The notes beneath the pieces were generated by a model that ran no database searches, was not told the DNA's origin, and saw only the letters and a list, made by a program, of their open reading frames with translations. The translations under genes were made by a program, and so were the position numbers. A stretch of DNA of 64,000 nucleotides from Candidatus Endomicrobiellum basalitermitum (lineage in GTDB: Bacteria > Elusimicrobiota > Endomicrobiia > Endomicrobiales > Endomicrobiaceae): the NCBI GenBank assembly GCA_031282525.1, contig JAITDN010000003.1:310001-374000 (forward strand), written 5' to 3'. Shown one piece after another: positions 11,170 to 20,058 of the stretch; the stretch's first letter is position 1; each line of letters begins with the position of its first letter.

Positions 11170-11337
11170 TTATTGTCTATTTTTCAAATTATAGCTTATA
11201 GCTACAACATGACGAATCTCCTTTAACTTTCTCGTTTTTCCTGTTATACAGTAACAACATCTACCTTTTATCAAGAGCTTAAATAAAATTACAACAAAAA
11301 CTATTAAAATTAAAACTAACATTACGCTTAGCAACAT
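11170..11337 (-). CDS. Small Cys-containing membrane protein downstream of feoB
   Basis: A 55-residue protein starting at ATG 11337, seven bases after a GGAG ribosome site. It opens with a single hydrophobic helix of about 18 residues (MLLSVMLVLILIVFVVIL). A basic juxtamembrane segment and C-C-Y-C (about residues 27-30) follow, then a lysine/arginine-rich tail. The gene lies 120 bases downstream of the feoB stop on the same strand. Many bacteria have a short one-helix, Cys-rich protein after FeoB (FeoB-associated family, role unknown). Topology, cysteines and position fit that, but the sequence is too short to prove it. Confidence 0.6.
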   Translation of the reverse strand: MLLSVMLVLILIVFVVILFKLLIKGRCCYCITGKTRKLKEIRHVVAISYNLKNRQ

Positions 11338-11457
11338 TCATATTCTCCAATGATAAACTTAAATTAAAAAAAGAACAAAATAATATATATATTATTAAGC
11401 AAAAATGAATAAGATAGCAGAACATCATCTCCCTCTCATATCATTATTTTTCTTAAT

Positions 11458-13539
11458 TTACACACCTATTCTTAACAACATTCCAACTTGAAAAACAATA
11501 AATGAAACCACCCACGCAAAAACTGCATTTCCTATAATAATAAGTATAAGCCATTTGTAGCTTGAACCACTTTCCTTAAAAAAAACCGCTACACACGCAG
11601 CACACGGTGTATAAATTAAACAAAAAATAAGAAAAGTCAAACCTTTTAAGGGTGACCAATCTTTATCACAAGCAATTTTTTCCCTCAAAGATTTAGAAGA
11701 ATCATATTTTTCAATAGAGTAAATCGTTCCCAAAGTACCAACAATAACCTCTTTTGCCGCAAGGCCAGCTATTAAAGCAACTGCTCTGTTAGCATCCATG
11801 CCTATAGGCTTAAATAAAGGTTCTAAGATTTTTCCCATTCTTCCCACTAAACTATATTTCAATTGCACAACAACTCTCTCACTTTTTGTCAGATTTTCAT
11901 TTACATGAGCTTTGGGATATGCAAATACAACCCATATTAAAACAGATATGAGCATAATTAGTGTCCAGGCTTTTCGCAAATATAGCCAACTCCTCTCCCA
12001 CATTTTCAAAAGCAAGCCTTTAATTTGAGGCATGTGATAAGGAGGCAGTTCCATAACAAAATGTGCTGGCTCATCTTTCAAAAGAGTTATGCTTAATAGT
12101 TTTGCAACGATAAAAGCGATGAAAAAACTTAGAATATACACAAAAGACATAATATTAGCTAGACTTTTTGATGAAAAAAAAGCTCCCGTAATCAAAACAA
12201 AAACTGGAAGTTTAGCACCACATATCATAAATGGCACAACAAACATAGTTATGAGTCTATCACGTCTAGAATCTAAAGTTCTAGCGGCAAGAATACCAGG
12301 CACGGCACATCCATTAGTTGAAATCATTAATGGTAAAAAAGACTTGCCGTGAAGACCAAATCTGCTCATAACTTTATCCATCACAAAAGCAGCTCTAGCC
12401 ATATATCCAGAATCCTCAAAAAATGCTATTGCCAAAAACATAAACAGTATTAATGGAAAAAATCCTAATATTCCACCAGCACCACCAATTATTCCATCAA
12501 CAATTAAAGATCTAATTGATTCTTCTGAAACAACGCTTCCGACAATATTAGCAAGTCGTTTAAAAAACATTTCAAAAATATTTACAATAGGTTCTGAAAA
12601 AACAAACGCAAACTTAAAAATTATATACATTATAATCACAAAAATAGGAATCCCAAGATATTTATTAAGTACAAAATTATCTATAATTCCAGTTACGTCA
12701 ACTTTTTCTCTACCTATTTTTTTTACAACCGTCTTTACGACAGAATTCGCAAAACCATAGCGCCTATCGGCTATTTCAGTTTCAGCCTCTCTACCAAAGT
12801 GCCCCTTAATATGACTTCTACTCCTACCACACTGACTCAAAATGATATTCTTTTTGTCCGCCTTATAAACAAGTTCCAACGCTAGAGGATCATTATCCAA
12901 AAGTTTTATTGAAAGCCAACTCTTTGGAAATTTTAACAATTGAGAATCTTTTAATATAAGTTTTTTAAGTTTATCAATCTCTTCCTTAATGTTTTCACCA
13001 TAGTCAACTTTAGCTGTTATTTGCTTCTTTAACTTCTCTTCCTCCATTACATCCACAACACAATCTAAAATACCAACTATCTCTTTATTTACCAAAGCAA
13101 TAAATACAGGAACTCCTAAAAGATTTGACATCACTTCCTTATCTATTGTTTTACCCTGCAGTTTTAGAATGTCAATCATATTCAAAACTATCATAATAGG
13201 AATATCTAGCTCTACAATCTGCGTAAATAAATAAAGATTACGCTCTATATTAGAGGCATCAATAACATTAATTACAATATCAGGTTTTCCATTTATTAAA
13301 AAATCCCTCGCTACTATTTCATCATCAGAATATGCTGAAAGACTATATGTGCCAGGTAAATCAATAAATTTTATATTATAACCTCTATGATTTTTTAAGC
13401 CCTCTTTCTTTTCCACTGTCACACCGGGATAATTGCCAACGCTTTGATTAGATTCTGTTAAACTATTGAATATTGTCGATTTACCACTGTTAGGGTTACC
13501 TACCAGAGCAACAATAATATCTTTTTTTAACGTACTCAA
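11458..13539 (-). CDS. feoB: Ferrous iron transporter FeoB
   Basis: Inner-membrane Fe2+ uptake protein with a cytoplasmic GTPase. The 693 residues begin with the G domain: G1 GNPNSGKST near residue 15, G2 with NYPGVTVEKKEG, G3 DLPGTYSL near 59, and G4 NMID. A helical spacer follows. The membrane part has Gate motifs, including GFFPLILFMFLAIAFFEDSGYMARAAFVMD and a second copy around LIFCLIYTPCAACVAV, plus NGCAVPGI. All the FeoB landmarks are present and the length is normal. The start overlaps the feoA stop by four bases (ATGA), so the two are translationally coupled. Likely iron-repressed by the DtxR-type gene just upstream. Confidence 0.96.
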   Translation of the reverse strand: MSTLKKDIIVALVGNPNSGKSTIFNSLTESNQSVGNYPGVTVEKKEGLKNHRGYNIKFIDLPGTYSLSAYSDDEIVARDFLINGKPDIVINVIDASNIERNLYLFTQIVELDIPIMIVLNMIDILKLQGKTIDKEVMSNLLGVPVFIALVNKEIVGILDCVVDVMEEEKLKKQITAKVDYGENIKEEIDKLKKLILKDSQLLKFPKSWLSIKLLDNDPLALELVYKADKKNIILSQCGRSRSHIKGHFGREAETEIADRRYGFANSVVKTVVKKIGREKVDVTGIIDNFVLNKYLGIPIFVIIMYIIFKFAFVFSEPIVNIFEMFFKRLANIVGSVVSEESIRSLIVDGIIGGAGGILGFFPLILFMFLAIAFFEDSGYMARAAFVMDKVMSRFGLHGKSFLPLMISTNGCAVPGILAARTLDSRRDRLITMFVVPFMICGAKLPVFVLITGAFFSSKSLANIMSFVYILSFFIAFIVAKLLSITLLKDEPAHFVMELPPYHMPQIKGLLLKMWERSWLYLRKAWTLIMLISVLIWVVFAYPKAHVNENLTKSERVVVQLKYSLVGRMGKILEPLFKPIGMDANRAVALIAGLAAKEVIVGTLGTIYSIEKYDSSKSLREKIACDKDWSPLKGLTFLIFCLIYTPCAACVAVFFKESGSSYKWLILIIIGNAVFAWVVSFIVFQVGMLLRIGV

Positions 13540-13955
13540 TTATTTATCTCCCTTACTAAAATTTTATCCGCAACTTCATTACTTAAAGCAATTTTAGCAC
13601 CTTTTATTTTAATCATCACACCTCCACTTGGGCCACCATTATTAATGACAATTAAATCTTTGCCCGGAACAAACCCCATTTCAAGAAGCCTATACTTAAG
13701 CTTTCTATTGCAGTAAATCACAAGCAGTTTATATTCTCCCGGATTAACACAACTTAACTTAGTAAAATTATCAACTACATCGTTATTAAAAGGCTTAAAT
13801 CCATGAACACGTTTATGAAAATTAGCATAATCGCAAGATTTACCTTTCATTCCCTTATGAATATGTTTATGAATGTGCTTATGAAAATGAGCTTTAACCA
13901 AGTATCTATGCAAATATCCGTAAATATAACGTAAAATTCTCTTAATTTGTTTCAT
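13536..13955 (-). CDS. feoA: FeoA with a histidine-rich N-terminal extension
   Basis: FeoA is a small SH3-like partner of FeoB. The domain occupies the C-terminal half of this 139-residue protein (PGEYKLLVIYC ... LLEMGFVPGKDLIVI ... GVMIKIKGAKIALSNEVADKILV). FeoA proteins are usually about 75-90 residues. The extra 55-60 N-terminal residues here are basic and histidine-rich: HFHKHIHKHIHK near 23-34, a cysteine, and three more histidines. This suggests metal binding, which is an inference. It is the first gene of feoA-feoB, with an ATGA overlap, and two copies of the candidate operator lie 19 and 37 bases upstream. Confidence 0.9.
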   Translation of the reverse strand: MKQIKRILRYIYGYLHRYLVKAHFHKHIHKHIHKGMKGKSCDYANFHKRVHGFKPFNNDVVDNFTKLSCVNPGEYKLLVIYCNRKLKYRLLEMGFVPGKDLIVINNGGPSGGVMIKIKGAKIALSNEVADKILVREINN

Positions 13956-13973
13956 ATCTTCTCTGCCCCTTCC

Positions 13974-14003
13974 ATTATTTTAGTCAAATGTAATTATTTT
14001 AGT
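13974..14003 (-). promoter_or_regulatory. Candidate iron-regulator site upstream of feoA (two copies)
   Basis: On the plus strand ATTATTTTAGT occurs at 13974-13984 and again at 13993-14003, 19 bases apart, just upstream of feoA. The same core occurs upstream of the DtxR-type gene. Shared placement suggests an operator or promoter element of the regulator; this is an inference from repetition. Confidence 0.45.
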
Positions 14004-14091
14004 TTTATCTAACTTATTGCCAAAACAAACACATTTTCACCGCATTATCCCATATATTACTCTTAATTGCTACCTCTATTTATTTTTACTA

Positions 14092-14553
14092 CTATTTTTC
14101 CAAATACTCTTTTAAACTGACAACATCTTCCTTTTTGTGAAAAAAATTCTCTTCCAAAAGAGTATGCAATTTTTTAAGCCTCTGTATAGTCTCTGCTCCA
14201 ACTAAATGCTCTATTTGACAGGCCTCTTCATCAGCTGTCTTACCGTTTATAAATAACAAACTATTTAAAAATCTATACAATATGTCATGCTTTGTCCGAA
14301 CCTCCAAAGCTATTTTTTCTCCCTTTTCAGTCAAATCCACGTATCCATATCTTTCATGTATTACAAACCCATTTTTAGCTAAAAAGTTAATTGCAACGTT
14401 AACACTTGAGCTTTTGACGTTCAAAGATCTTGCAATATCGCCTATCCTAGTGTATTTTTTTTCTTTTTTTAACGCCGCAATCGTCTCAAGGTAATTTTCA
14501 AGGGACGCACTCAAATTGTTAAAACATCTTCTTTTTTTAAAATTTAACTTCAT
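14092..14553 (-). CDS. DtxR/MntR-family metal-dependent repressor
   Basis: This 153-residue protein has an N-terminal winged helix (ARSLNVKSSSVNVAINFLAKNGF, about 44-66) and the DtxR dimerisation domain. It has no SH3 tail, as in the short MntR-like forms. Metal-ligand positions can be read by eye: H in RTKHDIL and the C-x2-E-H set in EEACQIEHLV. The cysteine matches DtxR (Cys102) and differs from the Glu of manganese-sensing MntR. The first-helix ligand (Met in DtxR, Asp in MntR) appears as N in LENYLET. It lies directly upstream of feoA, so iron control of feoAB is the simplest reading. Confidence 0.87.
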   Translation of the reverse strand: MKLNFKKRRCFNNLSASLENYLETIAALKKEKKYTRIGDIARSLNVKSSSVNVAINFLAKNGFVIHERYGYVDLTEKGEKIALEVRTKHDILYRFLNSLLFINGKTADEEACQIEHLVGAETIQRLKKLHTLLEENFFHKKEDVVSLKEYLEK

Positions 14554-14593
14554 CGCTTACTATCCTTAGACTCTGTAAGTATAAGTCATAAAT

Positions 14594-14624
14594 AATTATT
14601 TTAGATTAATATAAAATTTTTAGT
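14594..14624 (-). promoter_or_regulatory. Candidate operator upstream of the DtxR-type gene
   Basis: AATTATTTTAGA (14594-14605) repeats the motif found before feoA, and TTTTTAGTC (14617-14625) is a second, shorter match to TTTTAGTC. It lies about 40-70 bases upstream of the regulator start, which would allow autoregulation. Inferred from shared words only. Confidence 0.4.
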
Positions 14625-14735
14625 CTGATGTCAATAAAATATAATAAAAGTGTAATAATCTTAACTCATATACGTTTATACATAAATAGACTAAATTAAT
14701 AAGATGTTTGTTATTATGTTACAATAAAGACATAC

Positions 14736-16118
14736 ATGAAAAACATAATTATACCTCAAAACTATAGATCAACAATTCATAAAATTTCCGTCACTGCGAT
14801 AGAAAACAACTTTGAGGCATACATCGCAGGTGGATTTGTAAGAGATTTATTTATCAACAGAGAACCTAAAGATCTTGATATTATGGTCTGTGGTGGAAAA
14901 ACTGAAAATGACAGAAAACTATCTGGGATCAACTTCTCAAAAATTTTGGCAAATAAGTACAAACTTTCTAAACCGATCTTATTTGAAAAATTCGGAACTG
15001 CTAAATTATCTCTTGACAATAAAGAAATAGAATTCGTTATGCCTAGAAAAGAGTATTATGATGTAAATTCTAGAAATCCACACATCAAGGTTGCTCATCT
15101 AAAACAAGACGCTTTAAGACGTGATTTTACAATTAATGCTTTGTTTTTAAGACTTAGAGATATGAAAATTCTAGATTTCACTCGTCAAGGTATTAAAGAC
15201 ATTAAAAACAAAACTATAAGAGTAACCGATACAGAAAATGCTGAAATAATATTTAAGCAAGATCCTTTAAGAATTTTACGTGCCGTGCGACAAAGTTTAC
15301 AACTTAATTTCAAAATTGAATCTCAAACTCTCAATGCAATGAAAATGTCAGCACAACGTATTAAAATCGTTTCATCAGAACGTATAAGAGATGAAATTAA
15401 TAAAATTTTAACCACAGATAATCCGTCAAAGGCATTTATATTAATGTACAAAATTAATTTATTAAACGATATCTTACTAGAATTACAAAAATTAACACAA
15501 ACTAGGAAATACTCAATAGGCAGTACGTTTGCACATAGTATTGAGATTATAGATAGTACAAGAAATAACATTGTTTTAAGAATGGCAGTTTTAATGCATT
15601 GTATTACAAAGTATTTAAAATGTAAGGAATTATACGTTAAAACTCATTTACATAAATCTCACAATGAGAACATAAATCATATTAAACTTATTTTAGACAG
15701 ATTAAAATATTCAAAAGAATTTATAAAAAAAACCACATCTATCATACAAAATGGCATATATACTAAAGTATATTCAAGTGACTGGACAGACGGCATGGTA
15801 CGAAAATTTTCTAAAAAATGTAGAGATGAGTTAGATTTAACAATGGAATTTTCAAAAATATATTACGCTAAAAATAATAATAGTATAAAAATTAATGAAC
15901 TCAAAGAAAGAATTGAATATTTAAAATCAAAAAATATTTTATATAATAGTCCAATTTTAACCGGAAGAGAAATAATAAAAATATTTAACAATCCTGCAGG
16001 GGAATGGATAAAAAACGTAAAGAATAAAATAGAAGAAATACAACTAGAAAATCCTGATCTCACAAAAGAACAAGCAATTAAAATAGTAAAAATAATATTT
16101 TCTAATAAACAAAAATAA
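14736..16118 (+). CDS. cca: CCA-adding tRNA nucleotidyltransferase / poly(A) polymerase family
   Basis: Class II nucleotidyltransferase of 460 residues. The head domain has AYIAGGFVRDLFI and the catalytic D-x-D in KDLDIMV (about 43-49), then RRDFTINALF near 120, the RNA-binding head motif, and RILRAVRQSLQLNF. The middle should hold an HD domain. HS in FAHSIEII remains, but the expected HD pair reads MHCITKY, so the metal-binding aspartate is gone. Both tRNA genes in this window lack an encoded CCA, so a CCA-adding enzyme is needed. Very rich in K, I and N. A poly(A) polymerase role is possible but less likely. Confidence 0.85.
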   Translation: MKNIIIPQNYRSTIHKISVTAIENNFEAYIAGGFVRDLFINREPKDLDIMVCGGKTENDRKLSGINFSKILANKYKLSKPILFEKFGTAKLSLDNKEIEFVMPRKEYYDVNSRNPHIKVAHLKQDALRRDFTINALFLRLRDMKILDFTRQGIKDIKNKTIRVTDTENAEIIFKQDPLRILRAVRQSLQLNFKIESQTLNAMKMSAQRIKIVSSERIRDEINKILTTDNPSKAFILMYKINLLNDILLELQKLTQTRKYSIGSTFAHSIEIIDSTRNNIVLRMAVLMHCITKYLKCKELYVKTHLHKSHNENINHIKLILDRLKYSKEFIKKTTSIIQNGIYTKVYSSDWTDGMVRKFSKKCRDELDLTMEFSKIYYAKNNNSIKINELKERIEYLKSKNILYNSPILTGREIIKIFNNPAGEWIKNVKNKIEEIQLENPDLTKEQAIKIVKIIFSNKQK

Positions 16119-16395
16119 AGACATGGTGATTAAAGCAAAAACTAAAAGGTCTCTTCCACAGATTAAAAATAAAAAAATATAATGAAAACAATTCATCTAT
16201 AACACTAAAGGTATTCTAGTACATGGCGCAATAGGACCCTTAATAAGCACATAATAGTTTCTTTTTACAATTATTTTTATCAAATCAACAGAAACAAGAG
16301 GCATGTTTCTAGGAGCGATCATTGCAACAAAATCAAAAAAAATAAAGATTAATCCCAAATAGTTGTTTTCGTTTTATGTCTCATACATTAATTAT

Positions 16396-16770
16396 TTAGT
16401 TTTCTATTATTATAGTCGCCGAAGATGAATTGCTTTCAAAAACTTCAACTTCACAAATTTTTGCATTTTCTGTTTCTATACACTTAAGTTGTTCTAATAT
16501 AAACGCAGCTATATTTTCAGAAGTCGGATTAACTTTATCAAAAGGATCAATTTCATTTAAAAATTTATGATCTAAAAATTTCATAATTCTATTGAGATGC
16601 ATTTTAATATCTATAAAATCTATGAGCATACCTGTATCGTCAAGCTTGTTTCCACAAAAAACAACCCTGACTTTCCAATTATGTCCATGTAAATTCTCAC
16701 ATTTACCTCTATATCCTCGCAAACAATGAGCTGAAGAAAAATTTTTCTCTACTGAAATTTTATATTTCAT
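16396..16770 (-). CDS. queD: 6-carboxy-tetrahydropterin synthase (queuosine/7-deazaguanine pathway)
   Basis: QueD converts dihydroneopterin triphosphate to 6-carboxy-tetrahydropterin, the second step towards preQ0 and queuosine in tRNA. From ATG 16770 the protein has 124 residues. The zinc histidines are in SSAHCL and NLHGHNW, and the catalytic cysteine is in RGKCENLHGH. DDTGMLIDFIDIK, LDHKFLNE and NPTSENIA are family motifs. A TTG start 18 bases upstream would overlap murI, and the ATG at MKYKISVEKNF is preferred. It follows murI closely and probably shares its transcript. The other queuosine genes are not in the window. Confidence 0.9.
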   Translation of the reverse strand: MKYKISVEKNFSSAHCLRGYRGKCENLHGHNWKVRVVFCGNKLDDTGMLIDFIDIKMHLNRIMKFLDHKFLNEIDPFDKVNPTSENIAAFILEQLKCIETENAKICEVEVFESNSSSATIIIEN

Positions 16771-16781
16771 TTTTATCTCGC

Positions 16782-17609
16782 TTAACAAGTCATTTTTATT
16801 TTTTTAACGTCAAAAATTTTTTTAGAAAAAAAACGACTACCTATCATCTTGAATTTATCAGGATTATCACTTACGTAAAATTTTAAAAATTTCTTGCTTC
16901 TTGGATCTGCAAAGAGACACTTATTGTTCAATATATCTCTAACTTCGTAAGTCGTGGCGTTTGCAGAATCTATAAGAATAATTTTCTCACCCAAATTCTT
17001 TTGCAAAGCTTTTTTCAAGAGAGGATAATGTGTACATCCTAAAACCAGAGTGTCAATTTGCTTATCCAAAAGAGGTTTTATGTACTTTTTCACTATGCTA
17101 TCTGTAACTTCATCATCATCCCATCCTTCCTCAATAAGCGGAACTAATAAAGGACATGCTTGCTGATAAACTTTACATCTGCAAATTTTATTTATCTCTT
17201 GTAAGTATGATCTGCTATCAATAGTACCCTCAGTCCCTATAACACCTATTTTTTTATTTTTTGACGCAAATACCGCAGCTTTTGACCCTGGCTTAATTAC
17301 ACCTATAATAGGTATTTTTAAAGTCCTCTTTAAAATCGGCAGAGCAAAAGCAGACGCTGTATTGCACGCTACTACAATAAGTTTAACTTTGCATTTTACT
17401 AAAAAAGAAGTTATTTCTTCAGAATATCTTATTACAATACTTTTCGATTTTGATCCATAAGGAACATGAGCAGTATCACCAAAGTAAATAAGATTTTCTA
17501 AAGGAAGAGCTTCATTTATTGCAGACATCACGGTAAGCCCACCAAATCCAGAGTCAAAAATTCCTATTGGATTGTTATTTATCGTCTTGTTTTTTGTCTT
17601 TATTCGCAT
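16782..17609 (-). CDS. murI: Glutamate racemase
   Basis: Cytoplasmic enzyme making D-glutamate for peptidoglycan. The 275 residues show GIFDSGFGGLTV near 17, YFGDTAHVPYG near 41, the first catalytic cysteine in VVACNTASA near 80, and the second in VLGCTHYPLL near 190. Length is normal and no break is seen. The start overlaps the end of the amidase gene by 35 bases, so translation is probably coupled. Together with the amidase and PASTA protein upstream it forms a cell-wall cluster, evidence that this organism still makes peptidoglycan. Confidence 0.95.
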   Translation of the reverse strand: MRIKTKNKTINNNPIGIFDSGFGGLTVMSAINEALPLENLIYFGDTAHVPYGSKSKSIVIRYSEEITSFLVKCKVKLIVVACNTASAFALPILKRTLKIPIIGVIKPGSKAAVFASKNKKIGVIGTEGTIDSRSYLQEINKICRCKVYQQACPLLVPLIEEGWDDDEVTDSIVKKYIKPLLDKQIDTLVLGCTHYPLLKKALQKNLGEKIILIDSANATTYEVRDILNNKCLFADPRSKKFLKFYVSDNPDKFKMIGSRFFSKKIFDVKKIKMTC

Positions 17610-19332
17610 AATATTTAACTACTCCTTCATATACGGAATTAGCCACTGACGCAATAAATTTATTAGAAGTAACAAATTTTGCCTCTTGAGCGTAATTGCT
17701 TATATAAGCACTCTCCACAAGTACAGAAGGCATATGAGTCCCTCTCAATACATAAAAATTTGCCTGTTTTGGATCTCTACTTGGAATTTTAAGTCTCTGT
17801 TTAGTTTCATAAACCATAAAACCACATAACTCCAAAGAATCATTTAAATACTCGTTTACACCTAAAGATAGAAACACATTTTGAATTAGAGGGTAATTTT
17901 CAGTGCGCGCCTTTTCAATTTCTAAAACAGAGTTTTCAAGAACTTCAGTCGCAGCAGCCCTAGAATCAGTAGCTTTATCCGAAAGAACATAAACCTCAAA
18001 AGCATTTACGTTCCTATCAAAATTTGCGTTACAATGCACAGATACGAATAAATCAGCCTTGCTATCGTTAGCTATATTGGTTCTCCCAGCAAGAGAAATA
18101 AAAGTATCATCTTTTCTCGTAAGGATTATTCCATAATCCTTATTATTGTCAAAAAGCGTTTTAAGCTCATAGACTATAGCAAGATTTATATCTTTCTCTT
18201 TCGTGCCATTCGGGCCTATAGCACCCGGATCTTCTCCACCATGTCCAGCATCAAGGACTATAATTCTTTTACGTTTATTACCCTTCTGCTGCTTAGGTAT
18301 AACTTCCTCAACTACAGTTTTAGTATCATCAATTATTGAGGAACTATCATCAATTATGTTACTATTGTCAAATTTTTTGACAGGGATCTTTTTAAGATCT
18401 TTATTATCTTCATTATTTTCAGTTAAGGGTATAATCTCGTCTATTTGCGCTTGTCCATATTTTTCAGGAGAGGTTAAATCAATATCGACTACTTTTTCAT
18501 CTGACAAAGACTCAAATTCTTTTTTAGGCTTAACAATAACTGTTTCCTTTAAATTACTATCTAAATCAATATTTTTAGAATGCATAATATCAACAGATAT
18601 CCTATCAGGTTTTGAAAGTAGTGATGTTTTAACAAGTTTCGGAGATTGTTGAAGATTAACTTTTATTAAGGCAAACTTTCCTTCATTACTACATATTATA
18701 TCTTTCACAATACCGTTGTTCACATGTATTAAATCATGCTGCACTCTACCTCTTGATATTTTTATAACCACATTTTCAGAAGACTTCAAAACATCATAAG
18801 ATAAAGGCGCTTCAAGTTGAATAACAATTTGCGTACTTTCTGGCATTTTAAAATATTTCACAGCTGAAATATTTGAGTGGGGTGTTATTTTTAACACTAA
18901 AGATGTAGAATTCCATACAGTATCCGCTTTGGCAATTTTTGCAAATTCTCTTGAAGTAAGAAATTCAGGAGGAATATAAATATCTTTATTTATAAACCTT
19001 GAAGGAAGAGACATTTTTTTCTCTTTCTTTCCAAAAACAATTCCAGTACTGTTCGCCTTAATATCTATTTTACTATTGTTTAAATACATCGTTACTTGAG
19101 AGCTTACAGGCTTCCACTTAAGAACAGCATTATATATTTTAGCAACTTCTTTTATGGAAAAATAATTCGTTTGCTGAGAAACTTTATAAACACTCATACC
19201 AGAAAAAGGCTTTTCATCAACAAATACATTAATAGCCTTTGACGAGGTATTAGCTCTCTTTCCTGCATGTAAATAAGTGGAGGGAAACATGGCCAGAAAC
19301 GAAAAAAATAAAACGATGAATTTTTTTATCAT
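17575..19332 (-). CDS. N-acetylmuramoyl-L-alanine amidase with AMIN domain (AmiC type)
   Basis: A secreted zinc amidase of 585 residues that cuts the bond between MurNAc and the stem peptide. Residues 1-23 are a signal peptide. About 30-145 resemble a copper-amine-oxidase-N-like/stalk domain (YFSIKEVAKIYNA ... IYIPPEFL). About 150-245 are an AMIN domain, which targets the septum or wall. An acidic, Asp/Ser-rich linker follows. The amidase_3 domain starts at IIVLDAGHGGEDPGA (first zinc His), with a Glu in the GTKEKDIN loop, second His in VSVHCNA, and catalytic Glu in VLVESAYISN. It sits nine bases after rpe. Likely role is daughter-cell separation. Confidence 0.92.
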   Translation of the reverse strand: MIKKFIVLFFSFLAMFPSTYLHAGKRANTSSKAINVFVDEKPFSGMSVYKVSQQTNYFSIKEVAKIYNAVLKWKPVSSQVTMYLNNSKIDIKANSTGIVFGKKEKKMSLPSRFINKDIYIPPEFLTSREFAKIAKADTVWNSTSLVLKITPHSNISAVKYFKMPESTQIVIQLEAPLSYDVLKSSENVVIKISRGRVQHDLIHVNNGIVKDIICSNEGKFALIKVNLQQSPKLVKTSLLSKPDRISVDIMHSKNIDLDSNLKETVIVKPKKEFESLSDEKVVDIDLTSPEKYGQAQIDEIIPLTENNEDNKDLKKIPVKKFDNSNIIDDSSSIIDDTKTVVEEVIPKQQKGNKRKRIIVLDAGHGGEDPGAIGPNGTKEKDINLAIVYELKTLFDNNKDYGIILTRKDDTFISLAGRTNIANDSKADLFVSVHCNANFDRNVNAFEVYVLSDKATDSRAAATEVLENSVLEIEKARTENYPLIQNVFLSLGVNEYLNDSLELCGFMVYETKQRLKIPSRDPKQANFYVLRGTHMPSVLVESAYISNYAQEAKFVTSNKFIASVANSVYEGVVKYYANKDKKQDDK

Positions 19333-19341
19333 ATTTATTTA

Positions 19342-19992
19342 TCACATCAAAAGAGATTTTATAGCTAATCTCGGATTTTCAGCTGAAAAAATATAACTTC
19401 CGCTAACTAGTACATCTGCACCTGCATTAATGCAAACTGAAGCAGTCCGAGAATTAATCCCACCATCAACTTCTATAAAACAGTTGTAGCTATTCTTATC
19501 AATTATTTTTCTTAAATCTTTTATTTTACAAACCATATCCTTAATAAAGGATTGTCCACCAAAACCCGGGTTAACTGTCATGACTAAAACTAAATCAATA
19601 TAAGGAATTAAATACTCTATATCCGAAATAGAAGTTTTAGGATTTATTGATATGCCAACCTTAATACCTGATGATTTTATATCATCTATTAATTTTTTTT
19701 TGTCAGTTAGAACCTCAGCGTGAAAAGTTATTAAATCTGCTCCCACTTTCTGAAATTCTCGCCAATACCTCTCAGGATTTGTTATCATAAGATGTACATC
19801 AAATAACAACTTAGTTACATTTCTTAACGACTTTACGACCAAAGGTCCCACAGTAATATTTGTTACAAAATGTCCATCCATCACATCAATATGGACCCAT
19901 TTGGCTTCAGAATCTTCTATCATTTTTAGATCGTATTTTAATGTAGCAAAATTTGCCGATAAAATTGATGGGGCAATTATAACTTTTCTCAC
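19342..19992 (-). CDS. rpe: Ribulose-phosphate 3-epimerase
   Basis: TIM-barrel enzyme interconverting ribulose 5-phosphate and xylulose 5-phosphate in the pentose phosphate pathway. The 216 residues have APSILSANF at the start, HIDVMDGHFVTN with a metal-binding Asp, DVHLMI, TVNPGFGGQSF and EVDGGIN, the five standard motifs. No signs of decay. It lies between the PASTA protein gene and the amidase gene, with nine bases before the latter. Confidence 0.96.
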   Translation of the reverse strand: MRKVIIAPSILSANFATLKYDLKMIEDSEAKWVHIDVMDGHFVTNITVGPLVVKSLRNVTKLLFDVHLMITNPERYWREFQKVGADLITFHAEVLTDKKKLIDDIKSSGIKVGISINPKTSISDIEYLIPYIDLVLVMTVNPGFGGQSFIKDMVCKIKDLRKIIDKNSYNCFIEVDGGINSRTASVCINAGADVLVSGSYIFSAENPRLAIKSLLM

Positions 19993-20058
19993 TTATTTAT
20001 TCACTTAAAATAAAAAAACTTTAGAATCCAGATATCATCACTTACTTCACTAGAAGAA

